Positions 1 to 8,790 of a stretch of DNA of 64,000 nt are shown one piece after another. The notes beneath the pieces are model-generated. The model saw only the letters and a list, made by a program, of their open reading frames with translations, did no database searches and was not told the origin of the DNA. The DNA is from Lactobacillus johnsonii ATCC 33200 (GTDB taxonomy: Bacteria; Bacillota; Bacilli; Lactobacillales; Lactobacillaceae). The position numbers were made by a program, and so were the translations under genes. The DNA is taken from the NCBI RefSeq assembly GCF_000159355.1, contig NZ_GG670120.1:574353-638352 (forward strand), given 5' to 3'. Position 1 is the stretch's first letter. The number at the start of each line of letters is the position of its first letter.

Positions 1-884
1 GATTGCCTGCTGGTGATAAGGTTGTGTTTGAAAAAACAATGTCTACCTTGGATAATCTTTATATTTTTACTAATAAAGGAAACCTAATTTATCGTCCAGT
101 ACATGAATTAATTGAAACAAAATGGAAAGAAACAGGGCAGCACCTGTCTCAAGAAATTGGTCTTGATAGTGATGAAGAAATTATTCGGGTGTTTGAAGTT
201 AATGATTTAAAGGCCAATTTAAACTTTTTGATTGCTACTAACGATGGATATATTAAACAAGTTACATTAGCAGATTTACAACCTACTAGAACATATAAGT
301 CTCGTGCAATTACTGCTATTAAGCTTAAGAGTAATGACAGTAAAGTTATCCGTATTGATCAAGTGCAACCTGATAGTAAAGAAGAAATTACTCTAATTAC
401 TAATCAAGCATATGCAGTAAGATTTGATATTAGTGAGATACCTACATCTGGCTCAAAAGCAGTTGGTGTTAAATCCGTTAACCTTAAAGATGATGACTAC
501 ATAGTAAATTATGTTTTAGCTGATCCTAAATATATTGATTTAATTAAGGTTGGAATCATCACTCAACGGGGAGCCTTTAAGCAACTCAAACTTAACCTTA
601 TAAATAAAATTACGCGTGCAAAACGAGGTGTCCTTGTACTACGTGAACTTAAGACTAAGCCTCATCGAATTATGGCAATCAGTAGTTATGGTGAAAATCA
701 TATTCTCCATCTGAATACTTCTAGTAATCGTCATATTGAGCTTAATACTTCTGAATTCCCATTGGGCGATCGCTACTCAAATGGATCTTTTGTACTAGAC
801 CCAATGACAGATGGGACTCCTGTCTCATTAACGCTTGGTCAGCCAATCGCAGATGGAAGAGATAAAACTGAAGATTTATTTTAA
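1..884 (+). CDS. parC: DNA topoisomerase IV subunit A, C-terminal part (window-truncated)
   Basis: This is the 3' part of parC; the gene enters from the left edge and about 294 residues are visible. ParC is the DNA-cleaving subunit of topoisomerase IV, which decatenates daughter chromosomes together with ParE. The catalytic tyrosine domain lies outside the window. What is seen is the C-terminal DNA-wrapping beta-pinwheel: repeated blade-like segments such as NLYIFTNKGNLIYRPVHEL, FLIATNDGYIKQV and GIITQRGAFKQL, each a short strand pair with a G-x-hydrophobic turn. The first in-window TTG is not the real start. The gene ends in TAA and is followed directly by a strong terminator. GyrA has a similar C-terminal domain, but no clear GyrA-box (QRRGGKG) is seen, which favours ParC. 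Confidence 0.88.
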   Translation, partial: LPAGDKVVFEKTMSTLDNLYIFTNKGNLIYRPVHELIETKWKETGQHLSQEIGLDSDEEIIRVFEVNDLKANLNFLIATNDGYIKQVTLADLQPTRTYKSRAITAIKLKSNDSKVIRIDQVQPDSKEEITLITNQAYAVRFDISEIPTSGSKAVGVKSVNLKDDDYIVNYVLADPKYIDLIKVGIITQRGAFKQLKLNLINKITRAKRGVLVLRELKTKPHRIMAISSYGENHILHLNTSSNRHIELNTSEFPLGDRYSNGSFVLDPMTDGTPVSLTLGQPIADGRDKTEDLF

Positions 885-890
885 TTAGTT

Positions 891-933
891 AAAAACTAAG
901 GATAATGATTTAACTGTTATCCTTAGTTTTTTT
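891..933 (+). terminator. Rho-independent terminator of parC
   Basis: A perfect 15-bp stem (AAAAACTAAGGATAA pairing with TTATCCTTAGTTTTT) around an 11-nt loop, followed by a T run, starts seven bases after the parC stop. Confidence 0.9.
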
Positions 934-1123
934 ATTAAAATAAGAATTATAGGAAAATAGTATGCATTTTATGCAAAATTTTTTATTATTGGCACAGGCG
1001 TTATTATAAAAAGCGTGAGATGAATATTAAGCTTTAATAAAGGACTATCAGAAAATAATTAGTTGTATTTAAAAATCTTATTCATTAGCTATTATTCCAT
1101 ATTTATATAAGAGGTATTCAATT

Positions 1124-2074
1124 ATGAAAACAAATATTGATGCGGTTTTATCCGCGAAATCGTTACGTTACTTTCTTCAATTAATTGATAATATGAGTTA
1201 TACGCAAGCAGCTCAAATTTTAGGTATTACTCAGCCGGCTTTAACGCAACAAATTAAAAAACTTGAACGAGCAGTTGGGTCACCATTATTTGGCCAAATG
1301 GGCAAATAATTATATTTAACTGATGCTGGCCTAAAGATGGAAGAGACAGCAAAAGCACTATTTTCAAGAGTTAATAATGCTGTAGACAGTATTCAGCAAT
1401 ACACTAAATCAGATACCGGAACTATTTCTTTAGGAATATTATCTACTATTTAAGCAAGAGTAATTGATCAATTCTTAGCTAAATTCAACCATAAATATCC
1501 TGATATAACATTACATGTGGGTTTCTATAATAGGACAGAGCTTTGGGATAGACTAGATAATAATCAATTAGATTTAGCAGTTCTTTACATGCCAGATCAT
1601 AATTCAACTGTGAAGAACATGAAACAGTATATGGCAAAACAAATTTATCCTGAAAAAGTTATTTTCTTAACTCACGATCCAGAAAATGAGTTTAATAAAA
1701 CAACTCAGCATAAATGGGCTGCTTATCCTAAGGACTACTATTTACCACAAATTGTTCGTCGTTTCTATGCTAGTGAGTTTCCAAACAATGAACTAAATAC
1801 TACGGTAACCTTTACTGCTCCGTATCAATTAATCAAATTTGCTGAATAAACTGACCATACCTATGTCTCCAAGAGTTTTTATAAGGCACACAAGGCTGAA
1901 ATTACATTATCTCCAGTAAAGACAAAGAGTGAGACAAACTTTGAAAGTTGTTTTATTTATCGTAAAAATAAGAGTGAAATACCTCGACTAATCAATTTCC
2001 TAAAAGAGTGGGATAAGTTTATTGAAGAGAAAGATTATGATAGTAGACTAGAGGATATTAAAGTTAATATTTAG
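1124..2074 (+). pseudogene. LysR-family regulator interrupted by three in-frame TAA codons
   Basis: One continuous frame from ATG 1124 to TAG 2072-2074 encodes a full-length LysR-type regulator (about 316 codons), broken by TAA at 1307, 1451 and 1847. No frameshift is needed to join the parts. The first segment holds the winged HTH (SYTQAAQILGITQPALTQQIKKLE, about residues 25-49). The frame after the first stop continues with LYLTDAGLKMEE, the usual linker-helix start, and the later parts form the effector-binding domain. In context the three stops fall where Lys (after MGK), Glu (after LSTI) and Glu (after KFAE) are plausible, so each may be a single first-base change of AAA or GAA to TAA. 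An RBS-like GAGGT lies before the start. The gene is probably non-functional. Its target is unknown; the nearest downstream gene, ppaC, has its own promoter. Confidence 0.85.
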
Positions 2075-2078
2075 TTTT

Positions 2079-2113
2079 AAGGCATTCTTTTTATAGCAAA
2101 AGGATGCCTTTTT
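2079..2113 (+). terminator. Terminator after the lysR pseudogene
   Basis: AAGGCATTCTTTT pairs with AAAAGGATGCCTT (13 bp with one G-U) around a 6-nt loop and is followed by T residues. It starts just after the final TAG at 2072-2074. Confidence 0.8.
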
Positions 2114-2127
2114 AATGCGTGATAGAT

Positions 2128-2156
2128 TTGCTTAAGTTTAACTTTTAATCTAAAAT
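2128..2156 (+). promoter_or_regulatory. Probable sigma-A promoter of ppaC
   Basis: TTGCTT (2128-2133) and TAAAAT (2151-2156) are separated by 17 bp. Transcription would begin near 2163, upstream of the AAAGGAG ribosome site at 2177-2183. Confidence 0.55.
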
Positions 2157-2192
2157 AATTAGGTAGATATAATTTTAAAGGAGCTCTATATA

Positions 2193-3128
2193 ATGGCAAA
2201 AGAATTGATTTTTGGTCACCAAAATCCTGATACAGATGCAATCGGAACAGCAATTGCATACTCATACTTACAAAATAAGTTAGGTTACGATACCGAAGCT
2301 GTTGCTTTAGGTGAAGCTAATGATGAAACTAAGTATGCTTTAAATAAGTTTGGTTTTACTGCACCTCGTGTTATTAAAACTGCTTCAAATGAAGTTGATG
2401 CAGTAATGCTTGTTGACCATAACGAACCTCAACAAAGTGTTTCTGACATTGATAAGGTTAAAGTAACTCATGTAGTTGATCACCACCGTATTATGAACTT
2501 CAATACTGCTGATCCTTTATACTACCGTGCAGCTCCAGTTGGTTGTACCAGTACCATTATGTGGCAAATGTACAACGAAAAAGAAATTGAAATTCCACAA
2601 GATATTGCAGGAATTATGCTTTCAGCTATTATCTCAGATACTTTACTCTTAAAGTCACCAACTACTACTGACCAAGATAAAGAAGCTGTTGTATCTTTAG
2701 CAAATATTGCTGGTGTTGACTACAAAGAATACGGTCTTAAGATGCTTAAAGCTGGTACTAATATTGCTGACAAGTCAGAAGAAGACCTAATTGATTTAGA
2801 TGCTAAGAGTTTTGAATTAAACGGTAGCAACGTTCGTGTAGCACAAATTAACGTTGTTGATTTACCAGAAGCCTTAGAACGTAAAGACGCTTTCTTAAAG
2901 GCTATGGATGAAGCTTCTAAGCGTGAAGGTTACGATATGTTTATGCTTTTAATTACCAACATTCTTGACTCAGATTCAGAAGCTTTAGTAGTAGGTAGTG
3001 ATGAATCAAAAGCTAAATTTGAAAAAGCATTTAACGCTAAATTATCAGATTCAGAAGTTAAATTACCAGGCGTTGTTTCAAGAAAGAAACAAGTTGTTCC
3101 TCCATTAACTAACGCTTTTGAAGCTTAA
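2193..3128 (+). CDS. ppaC: Manganese-dependent inorganic pyrophosphatase (family II)
   Basis: Hydrolyses pyrophosphate to two phosphates in the cytoplasm, pulling nucleotide and polymer synthesis forward. The 311-residue length fits family II PPases of the DHH superfamily. The N-terminal DHH domain has [13 protein letters not shown] (about residues 7-19, metal-binding His and two Asp), MLVDHNE (about 72-78) and VVDHHRI (about 95-101). The C-terminal DHHA2 domain ends with [10 protein letters not shown], the basic substrate-binding motif of the family. ATG 2193 follows AAAGGAG at a 9-nt spacing. Third-base usage is visibly optimised (AAC, ACC, CAC), as in highly expressed lactobacillus genes. 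It is monocistronic, with its own promoter and terminator. Confidence 0.96.
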   Translation: MAKELIFGHQNPDTDAIGTAIAYSYLQNKLGYDTEAVALGEANDETKYALNKFGFTAPRVIKTASNEVDAVMLVDHNEPQQSVSDIDKVKVTHVVDHHRIMNFNTADPLYYRAAPVGCTSTIMWQMYNEKEIEIPQDIAGIMLSAIISDTLLLKSPTTTDQDKEAVVSLANIAGVDYKEYGLKMLKAGTNIADKSEEDLIDLDAKSFELNGSNVRVAQINVVDLPEALERKDAFLKAMDEASKREGYDMFMLLITNILDSDSEALVVGSDESKAKFEKAFNAKLSDSEVKLPGVVSRKKQVVPPLTNAFEA

Positions 3129-3149
3129 TTATTTGGTTTAATTTAGAAA

Positions 3150-3187
3150 AAGACAGGTATGATCCTTTCATACTTGTTTTTTTATTT
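3150..3187 (+). terminator. Terminator of ppaC
   Basis: ACAGGTATGA pairs with TCATACTTGT (one G-U) around a 5-nt loop, followed by TTTTTTTT. The T run ends only about 12 bases before the recQ start. Confidence 0.8.
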
Positions 3188-3198
3188 AGTAGAGGAAA

Positions 3199-4995
3199 AT
3201 GAAATCATCAATAGAAGTACTAAAGAATGTTTTTGGTTATACAACTTTTCGTCCTGGACAAGAGCGAGTTATTGAGCAAGTTCTTAAAGGAAGAAATGTT
3301 TTAGCTGTAATGCCAACTGGAGCAGGAAAGTCAATGTGTTATCAGATACCAGCATTGGTTAACCCTGGTGTAACATTGGTAATATCTCCTTTAATTTCCT
3401 TAATGAAGGATCAGATAGACTCTCTAAAACAAAATTGCATTAATGCTGCTGCTTTAAATTCAGCAACTCCTCAAGAAGAAGTAAATCCAATCTTGAGACA
3501 AGCCTATGAAGGGAAAATAAAACTTTTATACATAACTCCTGAGCGGTTAGCAATGGATTATTTTCGCTATCAATTAAACTTTTTGGATATTTCTTTAGTT
3601 GCAGTAGATGAAGCCCACTGTATTTCTCAATGGGGACATGACTTTAGACCTGCGTACCGCCAAATTATGGAGGGAGTAAAGTCAATTAAAAGCCAGCCTA
3701 ATATTTTAGCTTTAACAGCAACGGCAACCCCTTCAGTGCAGAAAGATATTGCAGATCAATTAAAGATTCCGGCTGAAAATTATGTTATTACTTTATTTGC
3801 AAGACCAAATTTGAGCTTCAAGGTAGTAAATAATCCTAAAAATACTAACTTATATCTTTTAGATTATATTAAAAAGCATCCCAATCAATCAGGGATTGTG
3901 TATGCGAGTACAAGAAAAAATGTTGAAGAGTTGACTGACTATTTAGCTCAAAATGGAATTTTAACAGCGAGTTATCATGCTGGGCTATCTAATAAAGAAA
4001 GAGCTGATGTACAAGATGCCTTTCAATTCGATAAGGTACAAGTGATTGTTGCAACAAATGCTTTTGGTATGGGAATTGATAAAAGAAATGTTCGATTTGT
4101 AATTCACGCTAATAGTACTCCAAACTTAGAATCATATTATCAAGAAGCCGGGAGAGCAGGCAGAGACGGAGAGCCATGTGAAGGAATATTAATTTATCAT
4201 CCGAAAGATATTAGACTATATCGTTGGTTTATTGAACAATCTGATTTAGATGATGAATACCAAAAAATTCAATATCAGAAATTAGCTGCAATTACTAAGT
4301 ACGTCAATACAACGGAATGTTTACAACAATTTATCGTCAGATATTTTGGTCAGACTTGCTCTCCATGTGGCAAATGTTCTAATTGTTTGGGAACATTTAT
4401 TGAAAAAGATATTACTGCAGAAAGCAAAAAAATCATTTCAACAATTTATGAACTTGATGGACGCTTTGGCAAAAATGTAGTTGCCGATGTAGTTACAGGT
4501 GCCAATAATCAGCGCATGCGAGAAATTCGGGCATCTAATTTTAAAAATTATGGTAGTTTGAAGTTAGAGAAGAGGGCTGCCTTAGACTTAATTAATTATC
4601 TAATCAGTCATAACTACTTGGAGTTAACAGATACTCAATATCCTGTAGTTCATGTAACTAATTTAGGATGGGACGTTTTAGATGATAAAAAGCAAGTAAG
4701 TCAAAAGATTTCAAAAAATATCATAAAATCAATACAACTTACTAATCAAATTTCAGAAAAGGAAAATAACCTATTCTTGCGTTTAAAGGAAACACGCTTA
4801 GAGTTAGCTAAAGAGCAGGGAATACCAGCATTTTATATTTTCTCTGATAAATCATTAAGAGATATGGCACTTCAAAAACCTAAAACAAAAACAGACTTTT
4901 TGAATATTTCAGGTGTTGGTCAAGCAAAATTAAAAGCATATGGGCAAATTATGCTTGATACTATTAGGAAATATTTGAAAGAAGAAATAGATTAA
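3199..4995 (+). CDS. recQ: ATP-dependent DNA helicase RecQ
   Basis: A 3'-5' helicase that unwinds forks and recombination intermediates. The 598-residue protein has all domains of a full RecQ: motif 0 FRPGQ (17-21), Walker A MPTGAGKS (38-45), DEAH box VDEAHCISQWGHDFRPAY (about 135-152), ALTATATP, NAFGMGIDKRNVRF (motif V) and ESYYQEAGRAGRDG (motif VI). The zinc-binding region follows, with ECLQQF and QTCSPCGKCSNC supplying four cysteines, then the RQC winged helix and a C-terminal HRDC domain (about 520-598, with SGVGQAKLKAYG). The zinc cysteines are retained, unlike the Fe-S cysteines of the repair genes at 31.4 and 41-44.5 kb. ATG 3199 has GAGG only 3-4 nt upstream, which is tight, but no better start exists. 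Confidence 0.95.
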   Translation: MKSSIEVLKNVFGYTTFRPGQERVIEQVLKGRNVLAVMPTGAGKSMCYQIPALVNPGVTLVISPLISLMKDQIDSLKQNCINAAALNSATPQEEVNPILRQAYEGKIKLLYITPERLAMDYFRYQLNFLDISLVAVDEAHCISQWGHDFRPAYRQIMEGVKSIKSQPNILALTATATPSVQKDIADQLKIPAENYVITLFARPNLSFKVVNNPKNTNLYLLDYIKKHPNQSGIVYASTRKNVEELTDYLAQNGILTASYHAGLSNKERADVQDAFQFDKVQVIVATNAFGMGIDKRNVRFVIHANSTPNLESYYQEAGRAGRDGEPCEGILIYHPKDIRLYRWFIEQSDLDDEYQKIQYQKLAAITKYVNTTECLQQFIVRYFGQTCSPCGKCSNCLGTFIEKDITAESKKIISTIYELDGRFGKNVVADVVTGANNQRMREIRASNFKNYGSLKLEKRAALDLINYLISHNYLELTDTQYPVVHVTNLGWDVLDDKKQVSQKISKNIIKSIQLTNQISEKENNLFLRLKETRLELAKEQGIPAFYIFSDKSLRDMALQKPKTKTDFLNISGVGQAKLKAYGQIMLDTIRKYLKEEID

Positions 4996-5056
4996 TGAAG
5001 TGTCTAGTAATAAATAGTAGAATAGACTAGAACAGATTAAAAATAGGAGGACTAAA

Positions 5057-5644
5057 ATGGAATATCCACAATTAGACCTGGAAAATGTAAAAGGTCCAAA
5101 AGCAGTAATTAAAACTAATCATGGAGATATTAAAGTTCAATTATTTGAAAAAGATGCTCCAATGACTGTAGAAAATTTCGTTCGTTTAGCTAAAAAGGGT
5201 TACTATGATAATACTACTTTTCATCGTGTAATTAGTGACTTTATGATCCAAGGTGGTGATCCAAAGGGTGACGGTACTGGCGGTGAAAGTATCTGGGGAC
5301 ATCCTTTTGAAGATGAGTTTTCAAATAAACTCTTTAACTTACGTGGTGCACTTTCCATGGCTAATTCTGGTCCTAATACTAATGGTAGTCAATTCTTTAT
5401 CGTTCAAAATAAGAATGTGCCTAAACGAATGATTAAAGAAATGGATGCAGCTGGCTATCCAAAAGAAATTGTAAAAGCATATAAACAGGGTGGAACCCCG
5501 TGGTTAGATGGTCGTCATACAGTTTTTGGTCAAGTAATTGATGGTATGGATGTCGTTGATGAAATTGCAAAGGTTCCACGTGATAAGGCAAATGATAAGC
5601 CTAAAGAAGATGTAATTATTAAGAACATTCAGATTGAAGATTAA
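5057..5644 (+). CDS. Cyclophilin-type peptidyl-prolyl cis-trans isomerase
   Basis: Catalyses proline isomerisation during folding. The 195-residue protein has no signal peptide, so it is cytoplasmic. Cyclophilin marks are [16 protein letters not shown] (about residues 55-70, catalytic Arg and the FMIQGGD strand), [17 protein letters not shown] (about 98-114) and [18 protein letters not shown] (about 150-167). An insertion around 120-145 ([18 protein letters not shown]) is typical of lactobacillus PpiB-like proteins and accounts for the extra length over the 165-residue core. A good AGGAGG precedes ATG 5057. It is monocistronic. PpiB is a reasonable name, but orthology is not certain. Confidence 0.9.
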   Translation: MEYPQLDLENVKGPKAVIKTNHGDIKVQLFEKDAPMTVENFVRLAKKGYYDNTTFHRVISDFMIQGGDPKGDGTGGESIWGHPFEDEFSNKLFNLRGALSMANSGPNTNGSQFFIVQNKNVPKRMIKEMDAAGYPKEIVKAYKQGGTPWLDGRHTVFGQVIDGMDVVDEIAKVPRDKANDKPKEDVIIKNIQIED

Positions 5645-5651
5645 TTCAGTT

Positions 5652-5683
5652 AAAAACATGGTCTACCTTGATCATGTTTTTAA
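5652..5683 (+). terminator. Weak terminator after the cyclophilin gene
   Basis: AAAAACATG pairs with CATGTTTTT around a 12-nt loop. The stem is AT-rich and the T run is short. Confidence 0.5.
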
Positions 5684-5710
5684 TTTGGGCTTATAACACG
5701 GGGGTTAAAT

Positions 5711-6406
5711 ATGAATATATTTACTAATGATAAGTATCGGCCATCAGAATCACGTATTTTAGCTACATCCTTAACTTTTTCAGCTGGTTTTATTGATGCT
5801 TATACTTATATTCAACGAGGACATACTTTATCTGCAGGTCAAACAGGAAATGTTATCTTCTTTGCTTCAGCATTTGCTGATCACAATATAGCTGGTATGT
5901 TAAATAGAGCAACTACATTTATTGCATTTATTTTAGGGTTATTACTGGTAGGTCTTTTTCATAAATACGTTAAAAGTAATTATTGGCGGGTATTTTGTCT
6001 ATTTCCAATTTTACTTATTTGCTTAGGCGTAGGCTTTGTTCCTAAAACTGTCCCGAATTATTATGTCGTGCCCGTAATTGCCTTTGGACTGGCTGTTCAA
6101 AATGCTTCCTTTAGTAAGATCGAAGGTATGGGATATAATAATGCATTTACAACTGGTAATTTAAAAAAATCTGTCGTTGCCTGGAGTGCATATTTCTTTG
6201 GTGAAGATAAATCTCAGCATAATGCAGCTGTTAACTATATGTTTTTAGTTATTGCTTTTGCACTTGGCGCTATTGTGTCAGCATTACTTCAAAAAGTATT
6301 TTTCTTAAAAACTATATGGTTTGCAGTATTACTTCTGGGAACTATTAATGTTGTTTATACAATTTCATTAAGTAAACGGAAAAAATTAAATTTTAAAAAT
6401 GACTAG
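5711..6406 (+). CDS. DUF1275 (YoaK-family) membrane protein
   Basis: A 231-residue integral membrane protein of the DUF1275/YoaK family, whose biochemical function is not established. Family marks are the N-terminal TFSAGFIDAYTYIQRGHTLSAGQTGNVIFF (first helix and the conserved G-x-D-A-Y and Q-T-G-N) and a central GLAVQNASFSKIEGMGYNNAFTTGNL, with a second T-G-N. About six hydrophobic segments are visible, and the C-terminus is basic (SKRKKLNFKND). GGGGG lies 4 nt before ATG 5711. The gene is followed by an exceptionally long terminator hairpin. Confidence 0.85.
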   Translation: MNIFTNDKYRPSESRILATSLTFSAGFIDAYTYIQRGHTLSAGQTGNVIFFASAFADHNIAGMLNRATTFIAFILGLLLVGLFHKYVKSNYWRVFCLFPILLICLGVGFVPKTVPNYYVVPVIAFGLAVQNASFSKIEGMGYNNAFTTGNLKKSVVAWSAYFFGEDKSQHNAAVNYMFLVIAFALGAIVSALLQKVFFLKTIWFAVLLLGTINVVYTISLSKRKKLNFKND

Positions 6407-6431
6407 TCGTTAAAATTTTTAGTACATGTTT

Positions 6432-6487
6432 AAAAATCTCACTAGATTGAACCATTGCATCCGCAGTTCAATCTAGTGAGATTTTTT
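6432..6487 (+). terminator. Strong terminator after the DUF1275 gene
   Basis: A perfect 21-bp stem: AAAAATCTCACTAGATTGAAC pairs with its exact complement at 6466-6486, around a 13-nt loop and followed by T residues. Confidence 0.9.
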
Positions 6488-6489
6488 AT

Positions 6490-7649
6490 TTAGAAAAAAT
6501 AAGTGGTAAGGATTAGAGAAAAGGAGCTAATAAATCATGAAAGTATAAATTCGTATAATATATATTATGTAAAGTATAATATAAAAAGTATAGAATATAT
6601 CAAAAGTACCTTGTTCATATGAATTATGTTTTAGGCAGTTAAATCTTTATCAACATATCTAAAATAATTTTTCTGAGTTAATTAGATTCTTACCGACTAA
6701 AAAATATAAGTTAAGGATTTTTATTTTGAATCTTCATTGTAAGCTTAAATAAAAATTTTTATAGCTATGTCTATCTCTTATCTATAACTTTGTGATGCTG
6801 TGACGGCCATTCTATGGCTTTTAAAATAATTATTGGTTAGCAGTTAATCATTTGATTTAAATTTTCTGCTATATGTTCTATGCTAAATGTTTGCTATTGC
6901 TAGAGCTTATTTGTGGATTTAAGCTAGTTGTACAAGTAATAAGTATTCTCAGATAAAAGCTTAGAACTGAATATGATCATGGTAATACATAGAGTAATAA
7001 ATTAGGACAATATTACTCCTAGCTGGGGCAATAATACATGATTTTTCATTAAAATTACCTTTCATTAAAACAATAATTTTAATGAAAGGTGTAGATGTAT
7101 ATCCTATAAAATATAGCTTTTTTAATTCATTCAAATCGATCTGTTTTTTTCTTTTAAAGTTAACTTTAAAAATTTGTTTTGTTCCCAACAGCTACAAATT
7201 TATTTTAACCATATGTAATTCAGTCCAATATTTTAAATATTTTACTATATCATTTTTGAACTAATACTTTTATTCTCCTTTAATACCCTTTATTCAGCTT
7301 ATGTTTATCTCCTATTTAACCTTAAATTCTCATACATTATAGTTAATTTTATTATTCATGCTTTGAAACTACGCTTATTTACAGCAATAATTGCTTTTTA
7401 CTTAATGCTTTTTCTTAAATTACCTTTATTTATACTAAAAATCCGTTCTTTTTGGATTAATTTATTGTTCGAATCTTATTAGTTGTAAATTGATCTAAAT
7501 TCTATACGCTTTATAACTAATTACCAGCCTTTTCCATAGTATACTAGCTTGTCTCCCCTCTTTCCGGCTAGGGGACAGTAACAAAACTTTTTTTAGGTCA
7601 ATAAATAAGATATAATATTATACAAACCTACGTTCGAGGAGACTATAAT
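6490..7649. other. Gene-free AT-rich stretch upstream of xerS
   Basis: About 1.16 kb, very AT-rich, with no convincing coding region on either strand; the open frames here (60-75 codons) have no recognisable family and biased, low-complexity composition. At 6521-6526 AAGGAG is followed after 10 nt by ATG AAA GTA TAA (6537-6548), a start region with only three codons and probably a gene remnant. Direct and inverted copies of TTTCATTAAAA lie at 7044-7090. GTCTCCCCT ... AGGGGAC at 7551-7576 forms a small GC-rich dyad. TATAAT at 7611-7616 is a probable -10 element for xerS. Confidence 0.55.
7044..7090. repeat. Direct and inverted TTTCATTAAAA repeats
   Basis: TTTCATTAAAA occurs at 7044-7054 and 7060-7070. 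The second copy lies in a perfect 14-bp inverted repeat, ACCTTTCATTAAAA (7057-7070) with TTTTAATGAAAGGT (7077-7090), around a 6-nt centre. This is a dyad of the size used by dimeric DNA-binding proteins or tyrosine recombinases. No gene is adjacent; xerS starts 560 bp downstream. Confidence 0.6.
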
Positions 7650-8720
7650 TTGGAAACTAATAAATACTTAGAACTTATTAAGCAAGAATTGGCTAATATG
7701 CCAGATTTTGTAAAGGAATACAATCTAGGAACTTCTCATTCATTAACTACAACCTATCAATATTTAACTGAAATTCGACGTTTTTTCGACTGGCTAAGAC
7801 AAAATAATATTGCTTCGGTTTCTTCTAATAAAGAAATTGAAGTAACGACGTTGGAAAATCTACAAAGAAATGATGTTATGCTATACATTCATCATCTTAA
7901 ACATACTAAAAACCAACAAGGTCGCTTAAATTCGCCAACTACCATTAATCGTTCTATTAATGCTCTACGCTCCCTCTATAAGTTCTTAACGATTACTTCT
8001 GACAATAATCATGGTGAACCATATTTTGATCGTAATGTCATGCTAAAGATTAACTCATTAAATGATACTAAAACCTTAAATTATAGAGCTCATGTTTTAG
8101 AGTCACATATGTATATGGGAGATTTAAAATACCAATTTTTAGATTTTATTGAAAATGAATATGTACATAAATGTAATAAGCAGTCCCTACCTGCCTTTAA
8201 AAAGAATCACGAGCGAGATATGGCGATTATTGCATTAATTTTAGGAACTGGAATTAGAGTTTCTGAATGTGTTGGCGTAAATATGCGTAATATTAATTTA
8301 AAAGATGCTATGCTGGATGTTACACGCAAAGGTGGTCAAAAAGATAGTGTTCCTATTGCTGCATGGACGATTCCTTATTTAAAGAAATATAGGGAAATAC
8401 GTGCCGATCGGTATCATGCTGAAAAAGAAGATACTGCTTTCTTTTTAACTAGATGGCATGGAAAGACTAAAAGGATAACCACTAATGCAGTTGAGAAAAT
8501 GGTTAACAAGTATTCTGCAGCTTTTGGGAAACCTCTTACTCCCCATAAGTTACGCCATACGCTAGCTAGTGAACTTTATGAAGTAACTAAGGATCAAGTG
8601 CTAGTAGCACAGCAATTGGGTCAGAAAGGAACAACTGCTACTGATTTATATACTCATGTAGATCAAAAAAAACAAAAAGCGGCACTAAATAAAATAAATA
8701 GATATAAATCTTCTGATTAA
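7650..8720 (+). CDS. xerS: Tyrosine recombinase, XerS type
   Basis: A 356-residue site-specific recombinase, exactly the length of streptococcal XerS, the single recombinase that resolves chromosome dimers at dif-SL in place of XerC/XerD. An N-terminal core-binding SAM-like domain (about 20-130) is followed by the catalytic domain: Arg203 in GTGIRVSE, Lys227 in TRKGGQ, H299-x-x-R302 in PHKLRHTLASELY, and the nucleophile Tyr334 in TDLYTHVD. The usual second His of the L-G-H motif is Gln325 (LGQKGTT). The start is TTG 7650 with CGAGGAG upstream. I found no site I could confidently call dif in the upstream 1.1 kb, though that region is repeat-containing and XerS genes usually lie beside dif. A phage or element integrase is the alternative, but no excision or replication genes are present. 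Confidence 0.82.
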   Translation: METNKYLELIKQELANMPDFVKEYNLGTSHSLTTTYQYLTEIRRFFDWLRQNNIASVSSNKEIEVTTLENLQRNDVMLYIHHLKHTKNQQGRLNSPTTINRSINALRSLYKFLTITSDNNHGEPYFDRNVMLKINSLNDTKTLNYRAHVLESHMYMGDLKYQFLDFIENEYVHKCNKQSLPAFKKNHERDMAIIALILGTGIRVSECVGVNMRNINLKDAMLDVTRKGGQKDSVPIAAWTIPYLKKYREIRADRYHAEKEDTAFFLTRWHGKTKRITTNAVEKMVNKYSAAFGKPLTPHKLRHTLASELYEVTKDQVLVAQQLGQKGTTATDLYTHVDQKKQKAALNKINRYKSSD

Positions 8721-8790
8721 TTCAACTCTAATCTTATTATTTAGCCTATAATAAAAGTGTATACTTTATTTAAAAAGGAAAGAACACTTC

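Noticed and set aside
1124-2074. Stop-codon readthrough or recoding of TAA in the lysR gene
   Set aside because: All functional genes of the window use TAA as a normal stop, and three stops in one gene make decay the simpler reading.
2168-2173. TATAAT as the ppaC -10 box
   Set aside because: Transcription from it would start inside the AAAGGAG ribosome site; the TTGCTT-17-TAAAAT pair further upstream fits better.
6961-7264. Two overlapping opposite-strand frames of 75 and 60 codons
   Set aside because: No family resemblance, AT-driven composition, no ribosome sites, and they overlap each other across an inverted repeat.
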